Below are positions 13,135-21,972 of a DNA stretch of 36,880 nt, piece after piece. The stretch covers positions 1 through 36,880 of the forward strand of contig CAYHYG010000007.1 in NCBI GenBank assembly GCA_964360835.1. Reading direction: 5' to 3'. Each line of letters opens with the position of its first letter. The stretch's first letter is position 1. Position numbers and translations under genes: made by a program. The notes under the pieces were generated by a model. The model was not told the DNA's origin and did no database searches. It worked only from the letters and a program-made list of their open reading frames with translations. Source of the DNA: CAYHYG01 sp964360835 (GTDB taxonomy: Bacteria > Patescibacteriota > Patescibacteriia > UBA1558 > 2-01-FULL-52-15).

Positions 13135-14202
13135 ATGAGTAATTTTCTGAAGAAGTTCTTTGTCCTAACTTTGACCTTCACCATGACGGTCTGGTCTGTC
13201 GGAGTGATTATCACTCCAGCTCAGGCTTTGACTGCCGGTGATCTCGTCAAAGGTCCTAATTCCGATGCGGTTTACTACATCGGAGCCGATGGAAAGAAAT
13301 ATGTTTTCCCAGATGCGAAAACCTATTTTACCTGGTACAAGAACTTCAACGCAGTAAAAAGTGCTACCGTAGCCGAATTGGATATGTATCCAAGCGGCGG
13401 TACGGTAACAAATCGTGCTTGCACCATGGGTGTCAAAATCGTGGATTCTGCAAAGGTCTACGTAGTTGAACCAGGTGGTAAGTTACGATGGATTCCTTCT
13501 GAACAAGCCGCCAAGGACCTATTTGGTTCAATGTGGAACAAGAGAATCAACGACGTAATCCCTGGCTATTTTGCCAGTACCTACACCGTTGGCTCTGACC
13601 TCGGTTCCAAATGGCCTATGGGCTGTCTGGTACAGAAGACCGGTGAAGCAACCATTTACTACACATCCGCTGACGGCGTGATTCGTCCGTTTGCCAGCAT
13701 GGATGCGTTCAATGCAAATGGCTTTGATTCACAGTTCATCATCAATGTAGCCAGCACTGCTGGTTACAGCACCGGCAGTTCCATTACTGGTGAAGAGAGC
13801 GCCTTGTCTTCAATCAATGCCTCTTCAAACGTCGTGACCAATCCAGGCACTTTGAGTGTCTCATTGGCTTCTGACACACCAGCTTCTGGTTTGGCTGCTG
13901 GTAACGCTGCTCGCTACCTCTTCACCAAAGTTAATCTAACCACTGGTGCCAATCCGGTTACCATTGATTCGATTGTGGTGAAACGTGGTGGTGTGGCTCA
14001 AGATGGAGCTTTCAGTTCTGTCGATATCTTGGATGGTAATACCATGTTGCCTTTTGACAACAATTCCAAGACTTTCAACACCAACCACGAAGCTACCTTC
14101 ACTAAAGATTTGACGGTTCCTGCCAATACTACCTGGCCAATTTATTTGTCCGGTAATATGGCTACATTGACCAACTATTCTGGTGAACTCCCAACTATGT
14201 GA
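13135..14202 (+). CDS. S-layer-like surface protein, N-terminal part (355 aa, ends at in-frame TGA)
   Basis: A signal peptide (residues 1-31, basic start, hydrophobic core, cut after AQA) is followed by two related domains with the pattern VYYIGADGKKYVFPDAKTYF and later IYYTSADGVIRPFAS, typical of putative S-layer proteins of Patescibacteria. A beta-rich region begins at about residue 250. The reading frame stops at TGA 14200-14202, but the same frame continues with no other stop for a further 2.7 kb of matching beta-rich sequence. So this is the front of one 1,250-residue protein, split by a point mutation, a sequencing error or read-through. No Shine-Dalgarno site precedes the ATG. Confidence 0.8.
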   Translation: MSNFLKKFFVLTLTFTMTVWSVGVIITPAQALTAGDLVKGPNSDAVYYIGADGKKYVFPDAKTYFTWYKNFNAVKSATVAELDMYPSGGTVTNRACTMGVKIVDSAKVYVVEPGGKLRWIPSEQAAKDLFGSMWNKRINDVIPGYFASTYTVGSDLGSKWPMGCLVQKTGEATIYYTSADGVIRPFASMDAFNANGFDSQFIINVASTAGYSTGSSITGEESALSSINASSNVVTNPGTLSVSLASDTPASGLAAGNAARYLFTKVNLTTGANPVTIDSIVVKRGGVAQDGAFSSVDILDGNTMLPFDNNSKTFNTNHEATFTKDLTVPANTTWPIYLSGNMATLTNYSGELPTM

Positions 14203-14211
14203 ATTTCTGCC

Positions 14212-16893
14212 GTGACGTTGACTGGTGGCTCAACTTTGAGCGCCTCGTTACCTATCACTGGTAATTATCAGAACTTGAATGGAACCATTACCATTGGTAA
14301 TGCCACCATTTCTCGTGGTTCATACACCAATGCTACCAGTACGTCTCTGGAAATCGGTAAGATGGCTTATACCTTCTTCTCCTTCCAGGTAGTTGCTAAC
14401 TCAGTAGAAGATTTGGCTTTCAGCCAGGTCTCAGTCTACCAAGAGGGTAGCGCTGGTCTCAGCAGTGATATGAGCAAATTCAAGTTGCTCCAGGATGGTA
14501 CCAAGGTTGGCGACGGTGTTGTCAATGACAAATATGTCAACTTCACCTTAGCTTCTCCGATTATCATTCCTAAGGGTCAGACCAAACAATTCCAAGTTCA
14601 AGCCGATGTGACTGGTGGTACAGCTCGTACCATTGACCTTGGTCTGTACCGTGCTTCTGACTTGATCTTGAAAGGTCAAACCTACGGCTACAATGCTACC
14701 CCATCTCCCTCGGGTACCGGCTCCTCAACTGCTAACCCAGTTTTGAGTGATAATACCTTCACGGTTGGTAACGGTACATTGACAGTCGAACGCAGTAACA
14801 CTGTTGTTGCTGATAATATTGGTATTGGAAACGACCAAGTACTTGGCGCTTTCAAACTCACTGTTAAAGGTGAACCGATCGACGTCACTGCTCTGACCTT
14901 GGCGATTACCTCTACAACAAGTGGTACGATCCTCGAGGATGCTTTGGACAGTGTGAAGTTGGTCAATGCAGCAGGTACAGTTGTGGCTGGTCCAGTTTCA
15001 GCAACCAGTAACACTACTACTTTCGTCATGGGTGATACCTTTACCATCCCTGTCGGAGAAACGGTGTATAAGGTCGTTGGTAACTTGGTAACATCTGGTG
15101 GTTGGGCAGCCAATGACACGATCTTGGCCGGTATCAATACACCTGCAACCAAGATCACAGCTCGTGGCACGGTTTCTGGCCAGACTATTACAGCTGGTCC
15201 GACATCCAATATCACGACCAACACTCAGACTGTTAAAGCAGCTTCTATGACGGTCACGCGTAATACATTACCTGCTACAGGTACTGTCATTAAGGGTGCA
15301 CAGGATGTTCTCCTGGGTTCTTGGAATTTCGATGCTACTTCTGCTGGTGAAGATATCCGCATCACCTCTTTGCTGTTTGCTGCTTCATCCTCAAATGCCA
15401 CAAACCTAACGGTTTATGAAGGTGTCTATGGATCAGGCGGTGTAGCTAAGAGTCCGATCAACGATGCTCCTTCTAGTGATGATGATAATGCAACTTCTAC
15501 TTTTGCTTTTGATTCTCCAATCATTATCACCAAGAAGACTTCCAAGACAATCCAGCTGGTTGGTGACATCAATACATCTGCTACTACCAATGATTCAACT
15601 CAGTGGGGTCTGACGGATACTGTCGCAGCTACTAACGCTTCTGTCGTCGCCTACGGTGTATCCACCGGTAACCGCGCTTCAGTCACCGTTTCGGCTGATA
15701 ATGGTGCTGTCTTGACCTACGCAGCTGCTGGTGCAGCCACGCTCAGCACTTACAATAATCCGGCAACGGGTATTGTCCGCGCTGGTGCTACTGGCGTAAC
15801 CTTCGGCTCAGTCAAACTCGATGCTCTCTATGAGGCATTAGACTTAGATCAGTTGATCGTCTACGTGGCTGATGGTGCTATCACTGGTACTGCTGCTGGT
15901 AACTATCAGGATGTGACCAAGGTCTACATCTATGATGGTGCTACCTTGCTAGCTTCCAATTCTATCCCAGCAACCGGTCTATACACCTTTGATTTCGCCA
16001 ACGGAACTTTGACTGTTCCAAAGGATGGATCCAAGAATTTGACCATTAAGGCCGATGTTGGAACTATCAGTCAGACGGTTGACGATAGCCCCGCTACGCC
16101 AGCTGCCGATATCAGATTTGGTTTCGGTGGTACTGATGGCTTCAAGTTTACCGGTATTGACAGCAATACGACCGCTACGGAGACCTATAACGGTTCGACC
16201 ACGACTTCTATGGTTATCCATAAGGCCCTCCCGACCGTTACCTTCTCTCAGTCCGGTTCTACCTTGGGCGCAGCTTCATCATTGAGTAACGGTGCTATTG
16301 ATATGTTCAAGTGGCGCGTCTCAGCCGATGCCGCTGGTAGCGAAGTCTTGCTGTACCGTACTTCATTCGATATCACGACCAGCGGTGACGCTGATATGAC
16401 TGTCACTAGTTGTTCTGTCAAGGATGAGGACGGTAATACAGTTGGTGCTTCTGCCAACCCAACGATCACTGGTGCAGCTGGTAAGAACTTCATCAGCTTC
16501 GTCTGGGATAATCCAAGTATTTCATCGGGTGATACCAAGGAAGCCTTGCAGGTTGCTCCTGGCTCATCTGAAACGTATACTTTGCGCTGTACTGTCGCCT
16601 CTGCTGGCGCGGGTGCGGTGGTGGCTGTCAACCTCATGGGTGACACTGCCTCGTCAACCCCAGCTGCCTCACATGGTACTCCAGCCGCAACCGGTCAAAA
16701 CCCGGCTGATGCTTGGAGTCAATCGGGTGATGGACGTGGCAACTTTGTCTGGTCCGATAACTACAAGAATCGTGGTATCGCTTCAGATAATGCCAATGCT
16801 ACTGCTTGGGGTCAGTGGTACAACGGTTATCTAGTCAATGGTTTAGGTCAGACGGCTACAACCTCTGCCTACACTATTGGTTGGTCAAGCTAA
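14212..16893 (+). CDS. S-layer-like surface protein, C-terminal part (893 aa)
   Basis: In the same frame as the upstream part, beyond the TGA; the listed start (GTG 14212) is only the first possible restart. The sequence is Thr/Ser/Gly/Ala-rich with few charges. It is built of repeated beta-sandwich-like units in which phrases such as 'TFTIPVGET', 'PIIIPKGQTKQFQVQADV', 'SPIIITKKTSKTIQLVGDI' and 'TVPKDGSKNLTIKADVG' recur about every 150-200 residues. This is typical of S-layer or fibre proteins. The two Cys near the end (TSCSVKD, TLRCTVA) may form a disulfide. There is no sortase motif or membrane anchor at the C-terminus. A strong terminator follows. If TGA is not read through, this half lacks a signal peptide and would not be exported. 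Confidence 0.75.
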   Translation: MTLTGGSTLSASLPITGNYQNLNGTITIGNATISRGSYTNATSTSLEIGKMAYTFFSFQVVANSVEDLAFSQVSVYQEGSAGLSSDMSKFKLLQDGTKVGDGVVNDKYVNFTLASPIIIPKGQTKQFQVQADVTGGTARTIDLGLYRASDLILKGQTYGYNATPSPSGTGSSTANPVLSDNTFTVGNGTLTVERSNTVVADNIGIGNDQVLGAFKLTVKGEPIDVTALTLAITSTTSGTILEDALDSVKLVNAAGTVVAGPVSATSNTTTFVMGDTFTIPVGETVYKVVGNLVTSGGWAANDTILAGINTPATKITARGTVSGQTITAGPTSNITTNTQTVKAASMTVTRNTLPATGTVIKGAQDVLLGSWNFDATSAGEDIRITSLLFAASSSNATNLTVYEGVYGSGGVAKSPINDAPSSDDDNATSTFAFDSPIIITKKTSKTIQLVGDINTSATTNDSTQWGLTDTVAATNASVVAYGVSTGNRASVTVSADNGAVLTYAAAGAATLSTYNNPATGIVRAGATGVTFGSVKLDALYEALDLDQLIVYVADGAITGTAAGNYQDVTKVYIYDGATLLASNSIPATGLYTFDFANGTLTVPKDGSKNLTIKADVGTISQTVDDSPATPAADIRFGFGGTDGFKFTGIDSNTTATETYNGSTTTSMVIHKALPTVTFSQSGSTLGAASSLSNGAIDMFKWRVSADAAGSEVLLYRTSFDITTSGDADMTVTSCSVKDEDGNTVGASANPTITGAAGKNFISFVWDNPSISSGDTKEALQVAPGSSETYTLRCTVASAGAGAVVAVNLMGDTASSTPAASHGTPAATGQNPADAWSQSGDGRGNFVWSDNYKNRGIASDNANATAWGQWYNGYLVNGLGQTATTSAYTIGWSS

Positions 16894-16946
16894 TCGCGTC
16901 GAACGTGATATAGCTTCTCTGATCTGACTAGTAGCTAGATGCAAAC

Positions 16947-16980
16947 ACTCCTCCGACGGAAACGTCGGGGGAGTTTTGCT
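16947..16980 (+). terminator. Rho-independent terminator of the S-layer gene
   Basis: A 12-bp stem (16947-16958 with 16963-16974, one G-T pair) capped by a GAAA tetraloop is followed by a short T-run (TTTTGCT). It lies 54 bases after the stop codon and would end the S-layer transcript. Confidence 0.85.
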
Positions 16981-16989
16981 ATTTCTGGG

Positions 16990-17097
16990 TGTCATTGCGG
17001 GTCGTTACGTAGAAACGTCGGTAATTTAACCGCATACGTAGGTCAAGGTCGCGACCTTGACCTACCGGACATCAATCACAAACACCCCGCAATGACA
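16990..17097. repeat. Palindromic MITE-like element with TGTCATTGCGGG ends
   Basis: Twelve-base terminal inverted repeats (TGTCATTGCGGG at 16990-17001, CCCGCAATGACA at 17086-17097) enclose a 28-bp perfect palindrome at 17038-17065 (halves GTAGGTCAAGGTCG and its complement). The ends share TGTCATTGCG with the element at 10276-10408, though the interiors differ. It has no coding capacity. Confidence 0.7.
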
Positions 17098-17143
17098 CAC
17101 TGCTTGATTTTTGCCTCTATTTATACTAATCTACAGGGTATCT

Positions 17144-17833
17144 ATGAGGTATTTTCTACGTAAAAATGTCATTGCCATTGTTTTGGTTATCTTGGCTCTG
17201 GCAGTGGCTGCGTGGCTCTGGCAGCAGAATCAAGCTAATCCCAATAATCTGCAACGGGTATACCTTTTGTCAGATTTCTCATCAGTGGCAGGCAAAGACG
17301 GTTATCAAGAGCAAGTTGATGCCTTGAATAAAAGCATTGAATTTTTGCGGCAGGCGACGTCTACGGTAGAGAAGTTCGAGATATATGACAATTGGAATGA
17401 GGTAGGCTTGCGGAAATTGTCGTTGGAAGATTATCGAGGTGCCGTGGCGGCCTGGGAGCAGGCCATCGGGATAAATGAGAAAAGTCCCCTGGCTTTCGCC
17501 AACATTGCCAATGTGTATAAATCATTTCTCCAGGACTATCCCAAAGCCGAGAATTACTACCTGCAGGCCATTTCCAAGAACGAAACGTCTGAACCATATT
17601 TTCCTGACTATGAGGGATTAGCTGATTTGTATAGTAATTATTACACTGAAAAGAGTAGTCAGGTGGAAGTTTTGATGTTGAGTGGTCTGGATAAGGCGCA
17701 AGCTTTGCAGAATCGAGTGACCTTTATGATATATTTAGTTAATTATTATAAACTCAGAGATGTAGAGAAATCTGACTATTACCGTCAGCAGGTTTTGGCC
17801 ATTGATCCCTCGCTCGAATCGCTATTACCATGA
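17144..17833 (+). CDS. Membrane-anchored TPR protein (229 aa)
   Basis: A basic start and one membrane helix (residues 7-26, NVIAIVLVILALAVAAWLW) are followed by an outside part with tetratricopeptide repeats. The clearest are LEDYRGAVAAWEQAIGINEKSPLAFANIANVYKSF and the following DYPKAENYYLQAISKNE. TPRs bind other proteins; a scaffold role in glycan assembly is inferred from position. I chose the ATG at 17144 directly before the membrane segment over an in-frame TTG at 17111. The stop overlaps the next start (ATGATG), so it is coupled to the Wzy-like gene. Confidence 0.8.
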   Translation: MRYFLRKNVIAIVLVILALAVAAWLWQQNQANPNNLQRVYLLSDFSSVAGKDGYQEQVDALNKSIEFLRQATSTVEKFEIYDNWNEVGLRKLSLEDYRGAVAAWEQAIGINEKSPLAFANIANVYKSFLQDYPKAENYYLQAISKNETSEPYFPDYEGLADLYSNYYTEKSSQVEVLMLSGLDKAQALQNRVTFMIYLVNYYKLRDVEKSDYYRQQVLAIDPSLESLLP

Positions 17834-20240
17834 TGCAAAAAATTGACAGATTTATCTCGCCAGTCTTGCTATTTATAGTTGGTTTGACATTGCTACTGCC
17901 AATATACACTGACAGCTCATTTTTCTTTCCTTTTATCTCGCCCAAAGCGATCATGTTCCGAGTCCTAGTGGAAATAGCTGTGGTTATCTGGCTTTTGGCG
18001 GTGGCTTGGTCCAGCGGTCTGAAGTGGAAGATTGATTGGCTGACTATCATTTTTGGAGCCTATCTGGCTGTGATGTATCTAGCTTCACTGCTGGGGCCAG
18101 ATTTTAATTTTAGCTTCTGGAGTTATGTTGAGCGCAGTGAGGGACTGCTGTTTTGGACTCATTTATTTTTATTTTTTCTGCTCTTGCGGAATATCGTCAC
18201 CTCCGGGCGAGCCTGGAATATTCTCTTTGAAGTGTTTTTCTTGGCGTCACAGGTGGTCAGTATTATCGGTCTACTGCAATATCTAGGGGTTGATTTTATT
18301 AATAATGCTGGAAATGTAGGCGATGCTCGAGTCTCAGCGACCATTGGCAATGCTTCATTTCTAGCTGGCTATTTGCTGTTCTCGGTGTTTATTGGGCTCT
18401 ATCTCAGTTTACAGAAACGTCCCGAGAAACTCATCAAGCTTTCCTGGTGGCTAGGTCCAATAGCTACTGCTTTTTTCCTGTTGTATAAGACAGGCAGTCA
18501 GGGAGCGGCGGGGTTTGTCATCTATGCTATCCTGGCTGCAATTTTCCTCTTGGCCATTTCCTGGAAAGCTCGTGGAAAATTTTATCTGCTATATTATTGG
18601 TTGGCTATCGTGGTGCAGATATTCGTCATGTTCCAGACTGGTACTCGCGGCGCCATGCTGGGTTTAATTGGTTCCGTCGGTTTATACATTATTTATCAGT
18701 TATTTTTTGGCAGTCTGAAGTCATATCGTTTACCTATGATTATCGGTACGCTAATCTTGATCGGCTTAGTCGGCTGGGTATATAGTAATCGACAATCTGC
18801 CTGGGTCAAAAGTAATTATGCCTTAACTCGTTTGTTTAGCATTTCTGCCAATGATCGTACAGCTGAAGCGCGCTTCATGACCTGGGAGTCATCTTGGAAG
18901 GGATTCTTACAACGTCCAATCCTGGGCTATGGACAAGAAAATTTTTACCGAGTCTTTAATGAGCATTTCAATCCCAAGATTTACGTCCACTCCAATTCAC
19001 GTGTCTGGTATGATCGCGCGCATAATATTTTTATCGATCATCTGGTGATGGGTGGAGTTATTGGCCTGGCCTTATTTATCATTTTCCTGATCTACCCACT
19101 GATATTATTAATTCGTCGTTTCCGTCAGGCAGATATTGAGCCAGCCGAGAGATTTGGGCTGCAAATGTTGGTCTTGGCTCTGATCGGGTTCCTGATCCAG
19201 GGAGTTTTCGTTTTTGAATCACTGGTTGTTTATTTGCCACTTCTTCTTATCACTGCATTTGCCGGAACTCTGGCCAAAAATGAAGAACTGATCTCAGTGC
19301 CCAAAGTCTGGCTTAAGCCGCTTAGCATCATCGTTTTGATCGCCATGATACCGGCTTTCTATTTCTTTAACATTAGAGAAACCAAGGCTAATCTTACTGT
19401 CATAGCGGCTATTCAGTATCAGTCCAACCCTCTGGTTGCTTATAATATGTATTTGCAAGCCATAGACGCAGGAACCTCAGGAACTCAGGAGTATCGTCGC
19501 CGGTTGGCAGAATTTGTCGATGGCTTGGTGGTCAACAAGCAGGTCTCGCCGGATCAAGCCAAAGTCTATGTCGCTCGCGTCGATGATGAGCTAAAGAAAC
19601 GTACGCAAGAGAACCCAGCAGATGTAGCTAATTATATTATGTATATGAGGCATCTCAATACGACCTACGTTCTCGATCCTACGCGATTATATCAGGTAGA
19701 GCCATTGGGCTTGGAGGCTTTAAAATATAGCCCGACACGTCCGCAAATTTACTATGACATGGGGTATGCCCAGTACTATTTATCGGAATATTATAAGCAA
19801 GAAAAACTTGAAAATGATAGACAGCAAGCTCTGGTCAAGATGCAGGAATTTTTCCAGAAATCGATAGACCTCAATCCGCAAGTCAAAGAATCGTACATCA
19901 ATTTGATTATGACTTTGCTGGCTAGCGAGCAGCCGGATAAAGTTCAGGCCTATTTCGATGCTATGGAGCAGCTGGGGCTCAATTATAAAGACGCGGANNN
20001 NNNNNNNGCAACTATCAGTATGCGGCCAAAACCTACAGCTGGCTGACCGAACTATTCCCAGAAAATCCCGAGTTCTATATTCAGGCGGCTGTGGCCTACG
20101 CTTGTAACCAACAGAATACTGAAGCTATCGCTATGGCCGAGAAGGCCAAAAAATTCGAAGGCACCTACAGAACACAGTCTGACGATTTCATTAGTCGTCT
20201 GCAGAGCAAGGCCTTTGATCTCACTACTTTTTGTCAGTAA
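17830..20240 (+). CDS. Wzy/O-antigen-ligase-like membrane protein with C-terminal TPRs (assembly gap inside)
   Basis: About 12 membrane segments cover residues 10-520. The Wzy_C-type loop is recognisable: GTRGAMLGLIG, then RFMTWESSWKGFLQRPILGYG and WYDRAHNIFIDHLVMGG. Such proteins polymerise lipid-linked glycans or transfer them to an acceptor on the outer face of the membrane. The C-terminal 200 residues are TPR-like (AEYYKQ..., FFQKSIDLNPQVKESYINLIM). Ten Ns at 19998-20007 interrupt it. After the gap, coding continues in another frame (NYQYAAKTYSWLTELFPENP ... LTTFCQ) to TAA at 20238-20240, so the N count is a placeholder and the stop at 20046 in the raw frame is an artefact. Confidence 0.88.
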
Positions 20241-20246
20241 TATTTC

Positions 20247-21965
20247 ATGAATCACTCTCTCCAGAGATTGAGAGACATACTATGGTCCAGGCCAGGTTGG
20301 TTTATTTTAGCCTTCATTATCGGTCTGGCTACTCTTGGAAGGTTCTGGTCTCTGGGTCTGGCTGATCCTTTGACCGACGAACCCTCATATCTTTTCCGTT
20401 CTCTGGGTTATTTTGATTTTCTGGCGTCTCCCTATCAGACCACGCCGCTTGAGTGGAGCTCTGAGCGTGCCTGGTGGACCTGGTTGTCGTTTCACGATCA
20501 TCCACCGTTCCATTTCCTGTTGCAGTTTTTACTATTCAAAATCACTGGAGTTAGCCTAGTTGCTGGCAGAATATTGCCAGCGCTGGCCGGCGTAGGCACA
20601 GTTGTTATTATTTTTGACTTATTGCGTCGTTTGTCTGATCTCAGGGTCGCCGTTATCGGTGGGTTGTTGCTAGCGGTGAATGCTCATATGCTCTGGATTT
20701 CTCGCATCGGTCTGCAGGAGTCTCTTGTTTTGTTTCTGGTATTTTTGTCACTATGGTTGACTCATCAGCTGATTCGTCGGCGCCGGGCGTATCTCTGGGT
20801 GGGTGCTGTCATGGGTTTGGCTATCATGACGAAGCTGACGGCAATTATTATCGTGCCGCTGACACTTTTATTTTGGTTTATCGTGCACCGAGATGAATGG
20901 CGCTGGTCTAAAGTTTTGTCAGTTTTGCTTGTGGCTGGGGCATTTTTCCTACCTCAAGCGGTATATAATCTGGCCATGTACAATCAATATCATCATTTTG
21001 ATTTTCAGTTTTCCTATTATTTCCAGCAAGCCTCGCCTTGGTTGTCTCGGCCTGGCAGAGCCGAATTCGCCAGCCAGGGTCTAGCTGCCAGGTATTTCTT
21101 GCCAAATTTGCGTAGCGTTATTTCACCTGTTGCTGTCCTATTGTTTATGGTCTCCTTATTTCTTGCCGTTTGGTTACTCTGGCGCCATAAATTGAATGAC
21201 CAGAGTAGAATCGTTTATTATCTACTTATTGCGACGTGCATGACCAGTCTGTGGCTTCTGTTTATCGGTCCTAGTTGGCGTTTTCTTTCATTGCTTCTGC
21301 CTTGGTTACTGATGATAGTAGCTTTTATACTGGCTCGAATTACCAAAGTAAAATTTTTGAGTGGCTTAGTTTGTCTGATTTTAATCTGGGAAATATTGTT
21401 CTCTTGGAATACTATCTTTTCTCTGGACTGGCCGGGGAAAAGACAATGGACGTATTCCGCGGCCAAAGCTCATGAGTATCCATACGGCTATAATCAACTG
21501 GAGAAAGCTCTGCAGATTTTTTATGACGGTAAGCGCCCGGCCATCGTCCTGCCCGTGGCCAGTCCGGTTATCAATCAATTTGTGCAGCAGCGGGCTGTTC
21601 AAATGAAGGGAGAGGCGGTAGCCAGAGTTTTAATCTATGATCCGAGACTGTATGGTGAGCCATTGATGTGGAGTTTGACTAGGCGTTTGGTATATCAAGG
21701 TTGGCCCATGATTTCTCTGGATGTTTATCAAGAAGTTCAACAAGGGCGTAGTCGTGAATTCTTTCAGACATTAGGGTTGACCGAATATTATTATTTGCGC
21801 AAAATGGAGGCGATACCGGCCGGTACAGCCAATGAAGCGGTGACTAATGCCATGAACAAGTTGGAGGTTACGTTAGAAGCGGAAAATTTTCCTTACCAGA
21901 GCGTCTATAATCTGAGAGGCGAGGAGGTATTCCGTTTGTATACTATTAATTCAGATACTATATAA
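20247..21965 (+). CDS. GT39/PMT-like (ArnT-type) membrane glycosyltransferase (572 aa)
   Basis: A GT-C fold enzyme of the dolichyl-phosphate-mannose protein mannosyltransferase/ArnT type, moving a sugar from a polyprenyl-phosphate donor to a protein or lipid outside the membrane. The first outside loop holds the expected acidic pair (LTDEPSY, Asp44/Glu45), followed by the HDHPPFHF segment (78-85). About 11 membrane helices lie between residues 17 and 395, then a soluble C-terminal domain. The gene starts six bases after the stop of the Wzy-like gene. In this setting it could glycosylate the S-layer-like protein, but that is inference. Confidence 0.85.
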   Translation: MNHSLQRLRDILWSRPGWFILAFIIGLATLGRFWSLGLADPLTDEPSYLFRSLGYFDFLASPYQTTPLEWSSERAWWTWLSFHDHPPFHFLLQFLLFKITGVSLVAGRILPALAGVGTVVIIFDLLRRLSDLRVAVIGGLLLAVNAHMLWISRIGLQESLVLFLVFLSLWLTHQLIRRRRAYLWVGAVMGLAIMTKLTAIIIVPLTLLFWFIVHRDEWRWSKVLSVLLVAGAFFLPQAVYNLAMYNQYHHFDFQFSYYFQQASPWLSRPGRAEFASQGLAARYFLPNLRSVISPVAVLLFMVSLFLAVWLLWRHKLNDQSRIVYYLLIATCMTSLWLLFIGPSWRFLSLLLPWLLMIVAFILARITKVKFLSGLVCLILIWEILFSWNTIFSLDWPGKRQWTYSAAKAHEYPYGYNQLEKALQIFYDGKRPAIVLPVASPVINQFVQQRAVQMKGEAVARVLIYDPRLYGEPLMWSLTRRLVYQGWPMISLDVYQEVQQGRSREFFQTLGLTEYYYLRKMEAIPAGTANEAVTNAMNKLEVTLEAENFPYQSVYNLRGEEVFRLYTINSDTI

Positions 21966-21972
21966 AACGCGG

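Noticed and set aside
14688..15224. 178-codon open frame antisense to the S-layer gene
   Set aside because: The low-complexity Val/Thr/Ser content is the mirror of the Thr/Gly-rich coding strand; similar shadows lie at 16248-16646 and 16424-16834.
20008..20046. Short C-terminus (ATISMRPKPTAG) of the Wzy-like protein
   Set aside because: This is an artefact of reading through the 10 Ns at fixed length; the other frame continues with TPR-like sequence to 20240.
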